19,950 nucleotides of DNA from Candolleomyces eurysporus (lineage: Eukaryota > Basidiomycota > Agaricomycetes > Agaricales > Psathyrellaceae). Made by a program: the position numbers and the translations under genes. Positions within the stretch are counted from its first letter, which is position 1. Each line of letters opens with the position of its first letter. The notes beneath the pieces were generated by a model, which did not search any database, had not been told where the DNA came from, and saw nothing but the letters and a program-made list of their open reading frames with translations. The stretch is from NCBI GenBank assembly GCA_027579435.1, contig JANBPK010000198.1, forward strand, positions 1 through 19,950, given 5' to 3'. Positions 1 through 10,000 of this stretch are shown in pieces.

Positions 1-872
1 CTATCTCCACCTGCTAAACAAGGTAATCGCACTCGACCTCACGGCCTGCATTATCCAAACATACTGCGGCCTGGACCCGAAGCTATGTGATGGCTACGAA
101 CCTCTATACAATTTGTTCAATTCTTCGGAACCATCCAAGTTCTTCGTCGAATCTATGAAATTAGACGGGTGTGCGGACACTCTTTCCATCGCCCACAAAG
201 TCACCTCCCATGCACAATCATCTCTCGACAATGCATTCACATCTATGCTTCAAGCAACCACGCCCCTCGCCTTATCATCGGATGCGGTAGAATCTCTGGT
301 ATGGGACTGTGCCCTGTATTTGTGTGAGGTGACTTCTCGGCCCAACTGGAGGGAGCACAAGGTCGTTCGAGCATTGGGGACTCCTGGACCCAACGGAATT
401 GACCTATGTATGCAGATTCTTTATGAGCTCTATGATCAGTTGGACCGTCCCAATAAAGCAACCAAATACAACCTGCTGAAACATATTTACAAGGTTATGG
501 TGCGCGAGAAGAATCCGATTCTGGAGTTGGAAGACAATCCATTCCTTGGGGATGACGAAATTGACGAACCGGAATCCGAAAGCGACTACGAAAGAGACTC
601 GGAATCTCTGACCTCCAGTATTGATAGTGACGAAGAGTAGTACTTTTCGGACAATGCTTTGATCTATGGCCACTTTACTCTACCGGGATGTATTTAGGTA
701 TTTAGCGTACGCTCGACTGTAACAATAGAATCGACCGGGACATGCTTCTCATCAGCGCTCCACAAATCGCACTCCCAACGACAGCCTTCTAGACACATTA
801 TGGTAGTCGAAGGCTGCCGAGAATTTTAACGTGCGTGCTCTCTTCAATGCCTTGACGCTCGAATGCCTCGAA
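1..872 (+). repeat. 872-bp tract identical to 15944-16815
   Basis: Read base against base, positions 1-872 match 15944-16815 without a difference; the offset is 15943. The tract covers the NLR 3' coding end and the first 232 bases of the spacer. At 873 identity breaks abruptly: aacgagcc here against aaagcgcc in unit C. Beyond that point A and C differ at several percent of sites. The left limit is unknown because the window begins inside the tract. Confidence 0.85.
2..640 (+). CDS. NACHT NLR-type gene, copy A: 3' end only
   Basis: This is the 3' part of the last exon of a third NLR copy; the gene enters from the left edge of the window. The open frame starts at base 2 and runs 212 codons to the TAG at 638-640. 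It corresponds residue for residue to the C-terminal 212 residues of copy C, including the acidic serine-rich tail ending SSIDSDEE. The NACHT core lies outside the window, so NTPase function cannot be judged here. The fragment covers the helical region after the NACHT/winged-helix part and the tail. No WD40, ankyrin or TPR repeat is visible in it. A convergent broken Galpha gene follows on the other strand after a 1.7-kb spacer. The nucleotide sequence is identical to copy C throughout, which is unusual because the downstream spacer differs between the two units. Confidence 0.85.
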   Translation, partial: YLHLLNKVIALDLTACIIQTYCGLDPKLCDGYEPLYNLFNSSEPSKFFVESMKLDGCADTLSIAHKVTSHAQSSLDNAFTSMLQATTPLALSSDAVESLVWDCALYLCEVTSRPNWREHKVVRALGTPGPNGIDLCMQILYELYDQLDRPNKATKYNLLKHIYKVMVREKNPILELEDNPFLGDDEIDEPESESDYERDSESLTSSIDSDEE

Positions 873-2350
873 CGAGCCAACCTCGACTCACGCAAGTCCG
901 TGGCAAAGAGATTCATTCATTTATTCATTCACACTAAACCAAGAAAGTCCACGAGAGACGGGATGAGATGAAGACAACAAGAGTGAGTAGAGACGGTTGA
1001 TAGTAGATGGAGAGATAAAGAAGTAGACGACGATGGGGATAGACATGTTCGATGAGGTCGAGAGACACGAGAATGAGAGAAAGCAGTAGACGTAGACGAG
1101 ACGAGATGAGAGAGAAGAGCAGGAGGATAGAATGAGAGTAAAACAAAGAGATATTATATCAAGTACATACTTTCAATGATGATGATAGAATCGGTAAGTA
1201 AAACAATCCGCCAGGTTAACTAGCTAGCTACTCGAAGTGAGGAAAAGCAAAACAACAGAAAAAGAACCAACAGCAAACAGAACTCCGTAGAACAAGAAAG
1301 GACCAGCTCAACTTGTAAGGAAAAGAGAAAGAAAAGAAACAGGGCAAGGGCGCAAGGGCGCAGGCAAGAGCAACGAACCAACCCACCCGCGCAGTCTGCT
1401 CGACCGTGCAACAGCCCACCATGTCCTCCCGACGTAAACCCGACGCAAGAGACACGTGGTCCAGGCTCGACCGACTACCACCCACCGACACCCATCGTTG
1501 ACTCGACCACGACGATGACCATGGCCCACGTCACCAATCCCGGACCACCCTAGTCTCGACGTGACAGCGATCATGCCACGGCCCATCCGGGCGTTTGCAT
1601 CGGCAGTCGCACAGGATCAGTGGGATCAACCGACCCACGGCGGTAGGCTCGATAACCCTCCAGAGGGAGGGCACGAGGAAGCGTTGGACGAGGACAGCCG
1701 GCCAACAGAGGGGAGGACGGGAAGAGGCGACGATGACGAGGCTTGCTAGTCGTGCTAGTCGCCAGTGGTCGGTCTGTCGGTCGGGAGTACGAAGGAACAT
1801 TCAGCCTACATCTTGTTGAGCCCTGGCTGGTTGCTCGGCGCTTGGTCTAAGGTGGAAGAATGCTAAAGCCGAAAGCATACAAAGAGAAGAGAAAATGTTA
1901 CGAGTAGATATGTACGCAAGTAGAAGGTAGAACTAAGGGGCATGAACGGTGTCGTCAAAAGATAGAAATGATAAATGAACGGATAGATGAATGAACGGAT
2001 GGATGCAATGAACACGAAAGCGACGGTGAAGCCNAAAAACAGAAACGCATACAGGAACAATGGATCGAACGAGGGTACTGATATCGTTTTTCCAGAGAAC
2101 AATGAGGCGGGGAAGCGGCGAGGAAGGGTGAAGAGTCCGATCAAGGGAGGAGGGTCCGACAGATGCAAGGTGAAGAGGCCTGGAGTGGAGCGGGGCATCG
2201 GGAGGAGACGGTGGGATGAAGCTGATTGGTGGGCAGCTTGAGGGGTGTCTTCAGGTGCGCGAGGGAGGTGCATTTCCGGTGGATGATGTCGGTTGTGGAT
2301 GTGGGTGGGATAAGGAAGTTGTAGAGGTGGGAGACCCTGGCCAAGTGTCA
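641..2350. repeat. NLR-Galpha intergenic spacer, copy A
   Basis: This is the convergent spacer between the NLR stop and the Galpha stop. It matches the spacers at 10301-12039 and 16584-18270 throughout, with substitutions and small indels. In order it holds the presumed NLR 3' UTR (about 641-900), an ATTC-rich stretch near 911-932, a purine-rich tract (about 942-1152), the motif TTAACTAGCTAGCTA near 1215, an A/G-rich stretch (1240-1350), a GC-richer middle (1360-1800) and the presumed Galpha 3' UTR (about 1800-2350). Open frames exist on both strands, but indels between copies break them, so none is called as a gene. Base 2034 is an N just before an A run. Confidence 0.75.
942..1152 (+). repeat. 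Purine-rich low-complexity tract, copy A
   Basis: About 210 bases are dominated by A and G, with recurring GAGAC, GATGAG and GTAGAC words and few pyrimidines. The same tract occurs in units B and C. The opposite strand is pyrimidine-rich and gives a spurious leucine/serine-rich open frame. The tract lies between two converging genes and has no coding signal that holds between copies. Confidence 0.6.
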
Positions 2351-3625
2351 TCATCGGATCCCGCTATCCTTCAAAGCATCCTGCAAAATCGTCTCCTTCA
2401 CCGCCGCAAATACTAGCCGAATATTTGTCGTATCTGTCGCTTGCGTCAAACTGTTGAATAAAATCCGCGATAACGCCGTCAGTGGCCCGTTCTATGAATT
2501 CGATACGACTACGGTAGGGCGAATGGGAACGGATAGTCGAGAGGATAGGGTGGAGGATTCAGAAAGGTATGGCACTCACTGAGGATACACGCTCAATCTT
2601 GCTCGATTCGCCTGCATAGACTTCCACAGAATATATATGGCCGCCTTGTTGATGTCTGGTCCGCGGGTATACTAGTGGAAATACCGCTCCAACGCCACCT
2701 GGTATGAGCAAATCGTGTCAGCTACCGAGAACGACTTTGTGGCACGACGGAGCAATGGGGACGACTCGACGGCGCGAAAGGAAAGGCGTGCAGGAAAACG
2801 TACCCTCGGCAGCTTGTTCTTGAACACATCAATCTTGTTCAAGAACAGGATGATTGACGTGCGAAGGAACCACCTTGAGTTGATGACCGACTCGAACAGT
2901 ACTAGTGATTCCGCCATCCGGTTCTATACGAAGAACGTTAGCAAGCGAACGAGCGAATGCAGCTTGAACTGACCTGTGTCTTCTCCTCCAGAAGCACCTG
3001 ATCATACTCGCTCAACGCCGTGCAAAAGATGATCGAGGTTACACTCTCAAAGCAGTGTATCCATTTCTTGCGTTCTGACCGTTGACCGCCCACGTTGAAC
3101 ACGTGTATTCTGTCGCGTTGAAAAGAATTGTTAGCTCGTCCTCCGGGTAGAAGATGAGAACAACTCACGATAGCTGGCCCATAGTGAACCTCGTCTCTGT
3201 GATCCCCACCGACTTTTGTCGTGCTCTCAGTACGTCCGTCACATCAGGCAGGTAGTCTGGTTGGCCTATCCGTAGCACCTCTCCAAAGAAACTGTATCGT
3301 CGTTGGTCAATCGCCGCAGCCAGAATACGTGGAATCTGGCTCACTATCCCGCTGAATCCATGAGGTAGAAATCACTCGAATGTTCGTCCATAATCTTGGG
3401 TATGATCGGATCTTTCCACAGCTGGTGGATAGCTTCTGCGATTTCGGGGGAGAAGTAGGGTCCACTGCCGGCTTCCATGTCTAGTCGGTAGTCGAGGATC
3501 CTTCTGCTAGAGCCTGTGGGGAGTGGTGTAAGGGACTGGGCGCCGATGATGAAAGGAAACGCACCCTATTCGAGTTTCTCATATACAGCAGCATCTGTTT
3601 TGCTGGGTCCAATACATTCTTGTGA
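2351..3625 (-). pseudogene. Galpha pseudogene, copy A (5'-truncated)
   Basis: This is a heterotrimeric G-protein alpha relic. Homologous exons, from 3' to 5', are 2351-2450, 2580-2698, 2804-2923, 2974-3109, 3169-3291, 3345-3513 and a remnant of exon 2 at 3565 to about 3625. All splice sites of intact copy C are recognisable. The P-loop exon, the acylated N terminus and the start codon are missing; homology fades around the KNVLD motif. Lesions seen: a net 1-bp loss in exon 3 (169 bp against 170 in B and C), Asp to Asn in the G3 motif (FNVGGQ where C has FDVGGQ), an in-frame TAG in exon 7 just after ERYFH, and a C terminus ending GIR rather than GIL. A 24-bp in-frame deletion at the end of exon 2 is shared with copy B. 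The gene cannot make a GTP-binding Galpha. A transcript with another role is possible but unsupported. Confidence 0.88.
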
Positions 3626-3984
3626 GTCCATACCAAAGTGATTCAAGCTGAGCAACAAGGCAGGAGCGAGTTCAGTGAAGGCTCTGGCTGCTGAATAGTA
3701 ACACGACGACGCACCAGCCAAGCACCAGCAACCTACCATTGACATGACTAATCAAAATCTAATCGTCTGATCTCAGCACTATCTAATCTGTCTTAGCTGC
3801 AACAAGCTCAGCTGTCAGCTTCTCCTATCCGTATAGTGGGTTCGATGTCGAGTCTCGCGATCCTCATTGAATTCTCAAAAGGCCTGCCAATCCCAGCACG
3901 CTGGAAGGGTATCTTCACAGATATTGTTGTCCTCAACTTGAATTTACTTCTTGTATATAGTCATTGAGCGCTCATTCTGGAGAC
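3626..3984. other. Flank shared with unit B, then unassigned sequence
   Basis: Bases 3642-3680 and 3740-3790 match 13306-13342 and 13417-13464 of unit B, in the same place upstream of the truncated Galpha. Unit C has no equivalent and has real Galpha exons there instead. This is the sequence joined at the shared truncation point of copies A and B. It may be an old promoter, a decayed exon 2, or unrelated DNA fused by deletion. From 3791 to 3984 no gene, repeat or RNA is recognised. Confidence 0.5.
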
Positions 3985-4024
3985 AAGCAGGTGCCACAAA
4001 CTCAAATTTGGAAGGCAGGAATGC

Positions 4025-4140
4025 ACCTCCGTGCTCTTCCGAAGTGAAACCAAGCTATCCTATACGTACTCTACGCTCGCCCGACTCCCACCTAGGCACC
4101 CACCGTTGGCTGGGCTGCCATGATGACCATCCTTCACCTT
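4025..4140 (+). repeat. Decayed fragment of the NLR-Galpha spacer
   Basis: This stretch resembles the middle of the spacers (compare 11110-11225). Both contain CCGTGC followed by CTTCCGA, then CTCG..CGACT, then CACCCA.CGTTGGCT, then GATGACCATC, in the same order with similar spacing. It is far more diverged than the spacers of units A, B and C are from one another. It lies directly before the decayed Galpha D, as expected for a remnant of an older unit whose NLR is gone or unrecognisable. The rest of 3985-4280 is unassigned. Confidence 0.6.
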
Positions 4141-4279
4141 GACGTCACCACGACGATACGTCGTATGAGCTTGAATGAACCACTCCCGGTGGGTTGAAGC
4201 CGAATCGCTGGTGAACTGAAATTCAATGTTGGAATAGCTTCGTGAATGGCGTCGATGTCGAGGCGAAAGGGAGTAATTC

Positions 4280-5660
4280 TTCTCGTCCACAGGCCGCCAC
4301 CTTGTGTCCGGATCGTTGACCCCCCACGTCAAAGACTGGTCTTCTGCTGTCGTGGGTCTGTGCGTTTGTCTGTGCGGATTCCGGAAAAAGTTCGAGTGCG
4401 AGTGAGAACGAGATGGCCCCGGGTGGGTAGGTTGAACGCGGCGGATTTGAATTATAATTAGGGTCGAGCCCCAGTGAATTGAAGTGTGATGCAGTTTGCT
4501 GTGCTGGGTCGAAGCAGTGAGTTCAATTGGATCGAACACCAAGTAGGGTGAAGTCGGGTTCGAGTAAATTCAAAGTCGTTTGGGGTTGAGAATCGGATCG
4601 AGGTGAACCATGTTGAGTAGCTTTTTTGAGTGCAGTTTTGTCGAAGTGTGCGAATGAGGCAAGAAGACTTGTTAGCTTAGAGCACTCAGCATTGCATGAT
4701 ATAATACGAAAAGACGAGGAAGGAACGAGGGAAGGTCTCCTCACGGTGATTTGCCGGCCGGCTGGGCGACAGGNAAAAAAGGGTGGAAAGAACGTAGACA
4801 GGCCCAGAGAGCGAAGAACGAGGGGCGAACGAAGGGGAGAGTAGACGAGTGCAATATGAAAAGGGCCGACAACTCACGATAATAGCCCCATCGAACCCTC
4901 GTCTTTGTGATTTTTGTGGCGCTTGCAGTCTATCTCACAAGGACATTAATCCAGGCTTGTATCAGTAGTGCTTCTCCCCGAAAGCTATCGGGGTTCATTA
5001 TCACGTCCCCACTGGTACATGAAGTATGAATAGAACAAGGAAAGGTGAGAGGCAAAGTGATTCGCGGGCATAAAGAGAGTGGAATCAACGGGACAGGGAG
5101 GAAAGCGAGCACGAACATAAGGACGAAAGGAAAGAGAGCGGAAGAGGTACTCACCACCGCCGAGTCTATAAGAGAAATGCAGCTCGAGTGCTAGTTCATA
5201 GTCTTCTCATCCTAGCAAGTGATGGGTTCTGCGGGTTCCGGGTCAATATTGACTGCGACGGCCTGTATGGCCGGATGTTGCCAGCGAATGAGGTAGGACA
5301 ATAGTGGGTAGAATGAAGGGTGGCGGGATAAGGTTCAGATCAATGGATGCATAGACGACGACGACGATATTAGCGAGAGGGTGGTGAAAGACACGCGCAC
5401 CCTATCGCGGCGTGTAATGCACGTCCTCCTCATCGACAGCACAACCTCCCGCACGCCCACAGATCGATATTCTGCCAGTTCCATCTCTGAGAACGCGTGC
5501 TTCTAGATGAAAGTTAGTTAACGCGTTCCGAGCTCATGAAAGCGGAGGTTCATTGTTCGCAACACAGAGATGAATGAATGCAGGAAAGAGACTCACCCAA
5601 TAGTATGGTGTCAAAGTCCCACTGAGCCGTTTGGTATCCTCCATCTGCCGTCTTGCGCAG
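4280..5660 (-). pseudogene. Ancient Galpha relic, copy D
   Basis: This is a strongly decayed Galpha gene, recognised by ordered matches to five exons of copy C. Exon 5 remnant, about 4285-4345, reads [11 protein letters not shown], so the G3 motif is intact. Exon 4 remnant, 4878-4984, reads SFRGEALLIQ against C's [11 protein letters not shown]; further on it carries DNA matching ARQKS and ends at a GTGAGT donor. Exon 3 remnant is about 5155-5260, its end matching LMDSAG at DNA level. Exon 2 remnant, 5401 to about 5515, reads FSEMELAEYRS then VVLSMRR. Exon 1 remnant, 5597 to about 5660, ends ILLG at a GTGAGT donor. Stops, frameshifts and indels occur throughout, and no exons 6-8 were found. 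Between exons 4 and 5 lie about 530 bases of unassigned sequence, including an N at 4774. It is older than A, B and C, or comes from a different paralogue. Confidence 0.72.
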
Positions 5661-7085
5661 ACATGTACTCAAGGATCGTTCTCATACAGCCATCAATAAG
5701 CAGCTCAGGGGTCATAGAGAAGAGAGAGAAGCGGTCGTTCGAGAGAAAACAGGCGAATCAATGGGTTCTCGCAAGTCGGTCCATCGAGGGGAAAGGGATC
5801 CCGGATCTCACCCGCCTTTCCCACGGTGGTCGGCCCGGCCTGTTGTGCTGCCGTCAAACGACTCAACGAGATTCGAACTGAGTCTGGAGATTAGCGCACC
5901 GGGGAGATACTGGAAGTCGACCGGTGGTGCGCATACTATGATTGAATGAAGTCTAAATAAGAATGGATAACCCACACCTTCTGCAGGCGTTATTTGATGG
6001 GTGTACTATGTACAAACTTGCTACCCAGCGCCGACGATCGAAGTTCCGCGCCTTGAGAAAGGCTAAAATGAATTAATGGGCTAGCCTTGAGGAAAAACGT
6101 CGTCATCAGCCAAGTATCACATCTTGACTGCTAAGCCGCGGAGGTGTCACCCAAAAGTTGATCATAGAAGATATGGAACTGAGGTTTGCGAGAGCGTGTT
6201 GAGTTTCCGTTTCTTTTTCGAGTTGTCATTTCGCTTTCTTATACCTCCCGTCTCTTCTATTATAGTTTCCTTGCTTTGTCGTCGTTGTCAGTATTTGTTC
6301 ATCCTTATTGGAATTATTGGTATTGAATGGGGTTGTCATTATACCCTCCGAGAGCAGCGTTATGCTCACTCGTGCATGAACAGCTATGCCACCTTTTGTT
6401 TTCCATGACTGGGTATTCCACAACCGGACCACATGCCGGCACAAGCGCATGAATGGACAACTATATACTATCCTGTAAAGTTGTCTCAAGCCTAAGAGAG
6501 AACAGGAACATAATGAGTGCACGCGTTCGCTGCACAGACAGAGAAACTGCCAGTCCGTCACTTCTCAAACGCCCATCATCCCTAGTCCTCGTCTAGATTC
6601 AATTTCAACTCAAGACAAATGAAAGCGGGTAGATAGGCGTGTGTATGTCTGCACAGGATTGAACTGGAGAGCAGCCGGCTTCCTTCGAGCATCGCCGAGC
6701 CTGCCTTCCTGGTGCTGTGACAAGCCGCATGCTAACCTCGTGCTCAAGAGGGTCGAGACCTTCACAAACTATTTGATATCACAATTGAGCATCTGCGAGG
6801 TACGCACCAGTCCCGAACGTCCTCATTCTCATTGTCGACTTTCGAGTTCTTTGCAAGTCGTTCCAATGTAGAAGAGCTGAGTACACGGGTGATGCAGGAC
6901 AGCTGAAGATCGGTGGCATCCCTTCTTATTTGCGACGGGGGAAGCGAATTGCACGAGGGCAGTGAGCTGTATAGCACAGCCAGGAGACGCAGTGCAATAA
7001 ACTGCCGTGAGAGAGATATGTAATCCCGGAACGGGCGCTAAATTCACCCCAACTCTCTTTCCACCGCACCACCACCTCGATCTTC
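5661..7085. other. Intergenic region before NLR copy B; promoter-proximal part conserved
   Basis: No gene is recognised in 5661-6890. The open frames here are short, and those on the two strands do not resemble known families. Around 6190-6290 the + strand is rich in T and C. From about 6898 to 7085 the sequence resembles the 200 bases before NLR copy C (about 13828-14032). Shared blocks are GCACAGCC with GAGACGCA, ACGGGCGCTAA, and CTCTTTCCA before a CCTCGAT near the start codon. This is therefore the likely core promoter and 5' UTR of NLR copy B. No clear TATA box was found for this copy. Confidence 0.55.
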
Positions 7086-10000
7086 ATGTTGAGCAGAAAG
7101 AGGCAGCTGAGTCAAGGAAGCGTGGAGGAAGACGGTGAGGCTCAAACATGCTCGATAGTAGGGAAGGAGCTGACGTACTGGAGCCCTCATAGGCCCGCTC
7201 CTTCGACGTCAACCCTCATCGATAACGCAGATTAACACTAGCCGACATCAAGAGAATGTTATTCGCAACCTGTACAACTACGGTACGCGGTCCTGAGTTC
7301 GAATCTGAACTATACTTCGCAGGCTGAGCCACTGTACCGCCAGACCAACAGCCACAATACAATGGGTATTACAACCACTCTTCCAGCGCCCTTCCTTTTT
7401 ATAGTGCCCCCATCAATTGGGACGAGATGTGGGCGCTGGCACAAGTCTTCATGCATACTCATAAAGACGTTTCCAGCCTGGTTCAGAAAGGCGGTAGCCC
7501 CGAAACATCGGCTCGTACTTATGCCACCCGGACACCTGACGGCATCATAAGCCCGCCCCTTCAAGATCAAGCTTTATTCATGACGCAGATCCACACTAAT
7601 TACCATCAAATGAGTGACGATCCAAACGTTTATCATCACGGTACGTGACACTGGGTATGGGATTGAAATCTGTATTGCTAATAAATCGCTGCATTGCTAG
7701 ATCATGTTCCACAAAACAACTGCTACGGCCACTCATCCACCAGCGCTCCCATTCACGACAGCTCCATATATGGGAGCGACGTCCGGGCACTAGCGGACTT
7801 CAACGGTCCCATCAATGTCCCCAACGAAGTCCTTACGCTGGCTCAGATAGGCGGCATCTCTGAAGTATCAGCTCTTGCCAATGCCACCTGGACGCAGAAT
7901 CATTGCCCATCAGTTTCGCAAGCCAGCCATGGAGAAAATGAAGACTACAACGGTTACATTCATCGTGCGTAGAACCGGTATCAAGATATGAAGCTGCGTT
8001 GTGTACTGATTTGCTGGCCATCGCTAGATCAACAAACCCAAGGCAACTGGCTGGCTGAGCCGTCTACCGTGTACTATCAGCCGTCCAGCAACGCTCCGAT
8101 TTTCAACGGAGTCATCAATGGTAATGTTCATCACAGCTCGCATGTTTCCACCCTCGACGGTAAGTGTACATGGCTTCGGTCGCAGTGAATGTGGCTCCCA
8201 TTGACGAAGGACTGTATGTAATCAGGTCTCCAGTTTCTGTATCACCATGCCGCCATGGGAGCCGTGCACGAATCTGACGAACGGTACCCCCCTCCATTAT
8301 GCTACCCTGGTACTCGTGAGGTCGTCGTTGGTCGGGTTATCGGATGGTACTTGGGCAAGCATGGACGGAAGAAGATTATGTGGGTTCATGCGCCTTTGGG
8401 ATATGGGAAGACCGCGGTCGCTGGGACCGTCAAGGAGAAGTTGGACGCGATGCAACTAGGTTTCGAAAACCCTGTTGGAGCAACATTCTTCTTCTGGAGA
8501 AGCTCGGTAGAACGCAACTCTCCTGCTCGATTCATTATCACCCTCGCGTACCAGCTCGCTCGATCCATCCCAGAACTTTGCCCCCTCATTGATGCTGCGA
8601 TCAAATCTCAGCCTGACGTCGTAAAGATGAAGCTTGAGATGCAGCTTCTGAAGCTGATTGTAGAGCCGTTCAAGTCCTTTGATAACCTCGCCACTATGCC
8701 CAACAGGCTCGTTATTGTCGACGGGATCGACGAGTGTATTAACTCGGACCGCGAGTCTCTATTAAAGAAGAAGTACGCTGAAGACCAAGAACTCGTCCAG
8801 ATCCGAGTCCTCGATCTGATCCATTGCCTGCATTCACATAATCTCCCCCTTTCATTCCTCATCCTCAGCAGGCCCGAGGCATGGATCAAGCGCCACTTAG
8901 AGTCAGGACCGTTCGGTGACGTGGTTGAGCCTCTCGATCTTTACAAAGTCGGGGATCACATGAACGATGTCAAGCGGTTTGTGAGGGTGGAGCTCTCCCG
9001 CATTGCAAAACGCCTTGAAGAACCCGATGAAGAGTGGCCGGAAGAAAAGGCATTGGTTCGTCACAGCGAAGGCCACATGGTTTACGCGGCCACCATTATT
9101 CGTCACATCGACGATGAATACGGCGATCCTCGACAGCTACTCAAGGATATCATCGAGAGTTCCCCCACCAACAGCCCAGATATGTCACATTCCACGCCAT
9201 TCTCCTCCCTTTACGAGCTCTACAGGCAGATCATGCGATCGTGTCCTGAAAGGAATCGGTCTCTTATGATGGAGGTTCTCGGGGACGTGATGGCTACACA
9301 GTACAGCTATCTATATTTCTGGGACAATGCGCATAATGCGGTCCTTGGCGTTTTAGACCGCCTATCAAAGCGACCTCCTGGCTCTGGAGTCAAGGCACTC
9401 CGACCCTTGCATGCAGTTCTTCACGTTGGAAGAGGGAATGAAAACAGCGACATTCGCGAGCTGTTCATCCACTCGTCTTTCAGAGAGTTCCTGGAGAGTC
9501 CGCATCTCTCTTTCGAATTCGCCGTGGACGCCGAAGAAGAAGTGGCGCGGCTGGTTTCCGCTATGCTCGATCGCATGATGTCCATCACCACAGACACAAT
9601 TGGTAGCAAGCTGGAAGATGTCTGTGTATTTGCCTTGCACAACTGGTGCCGGAACTGGTATTACGGCAAGAAGACATGGTTGAAGTCCAAAACGACGTAT
9701 CTCCACGTGCTAAACAAGGTAATCGCACTCGACCTCACGGCCTGCATTATCCAAACATACTGCAGCCTGGACCGGAACCTATATGATGAATACGAACCTC
9801 CATACGATTTGTTCGATTCTTCGGAACCATCCAAGTTCTTCGTCGGATCTATGGAATTGGACGGGTGTGCGGACACTCTTTCCATCGCCCACACAGTCAC
9901 CTCCCATGCACAATCATCTCTCGATAATGCATTCACATTTATGCTTCAAGCAACCACGCCCCTCGCCTTATCATCGGATGCGGTAGGAGTACTGGCATGG

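Noticed and set aside
641..2350. Spacer as a transposable element (MITE or similar)
   Set aside because: No terminal inverted repeats, target-site duplications or transposase traces were seen. The spacer occurs only between NLR and Galpha, so it duplicates with the unit.
3642..3790. Alternative first exon for the truncated Galpha A (and 13306-13464 in B)
   Set aside because: Short ATG-containing stretches followed by GT can be found, but they differ between A and B and do not connect in frame to the remaining exons.
5862..5892. tRNA-like B-box sequence GATTCGAACT near a GACTCA/TGAGTC inverted repeat
   Set aside because: No T-stem of proper length forms on either strand, and no acceptor, D or anticodon arms were found at the right distances.
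6124..6408. Hydrophobic 94-residue open frame on the + strand, possible small membrane protein
   Set aside because: It is hydrophobic mainly because the DNA is T/C-rich here. There is no counterpart in other units and no supporting gene signals.
7298..7312. GTTCGAATC, a second tRNA-like box
   Set aside because: It lies inside intron 2 of NLR B, flanking bases do not pair as a T-stem, and no other tRNA parts are present.
7283..7322. Alternative intron 2 of NLR B ending at the CAG at 7320-7322
   Set aside because: In the phase set by exon 2 the next codon would be TGA. The acceptor at 7343 keeps the frame open and gives a normal intron length of 61 bp.
8255..8257. ATG at 8255 (and the first Met-like codon at 14463 in copy C) as true NLR start
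   Set aside because: Upstream exons with matching lengths, phase and splice sites exist in both copies, and 14463 lies in the predicted intron. The starts at 7086 and 14033 are better supported.
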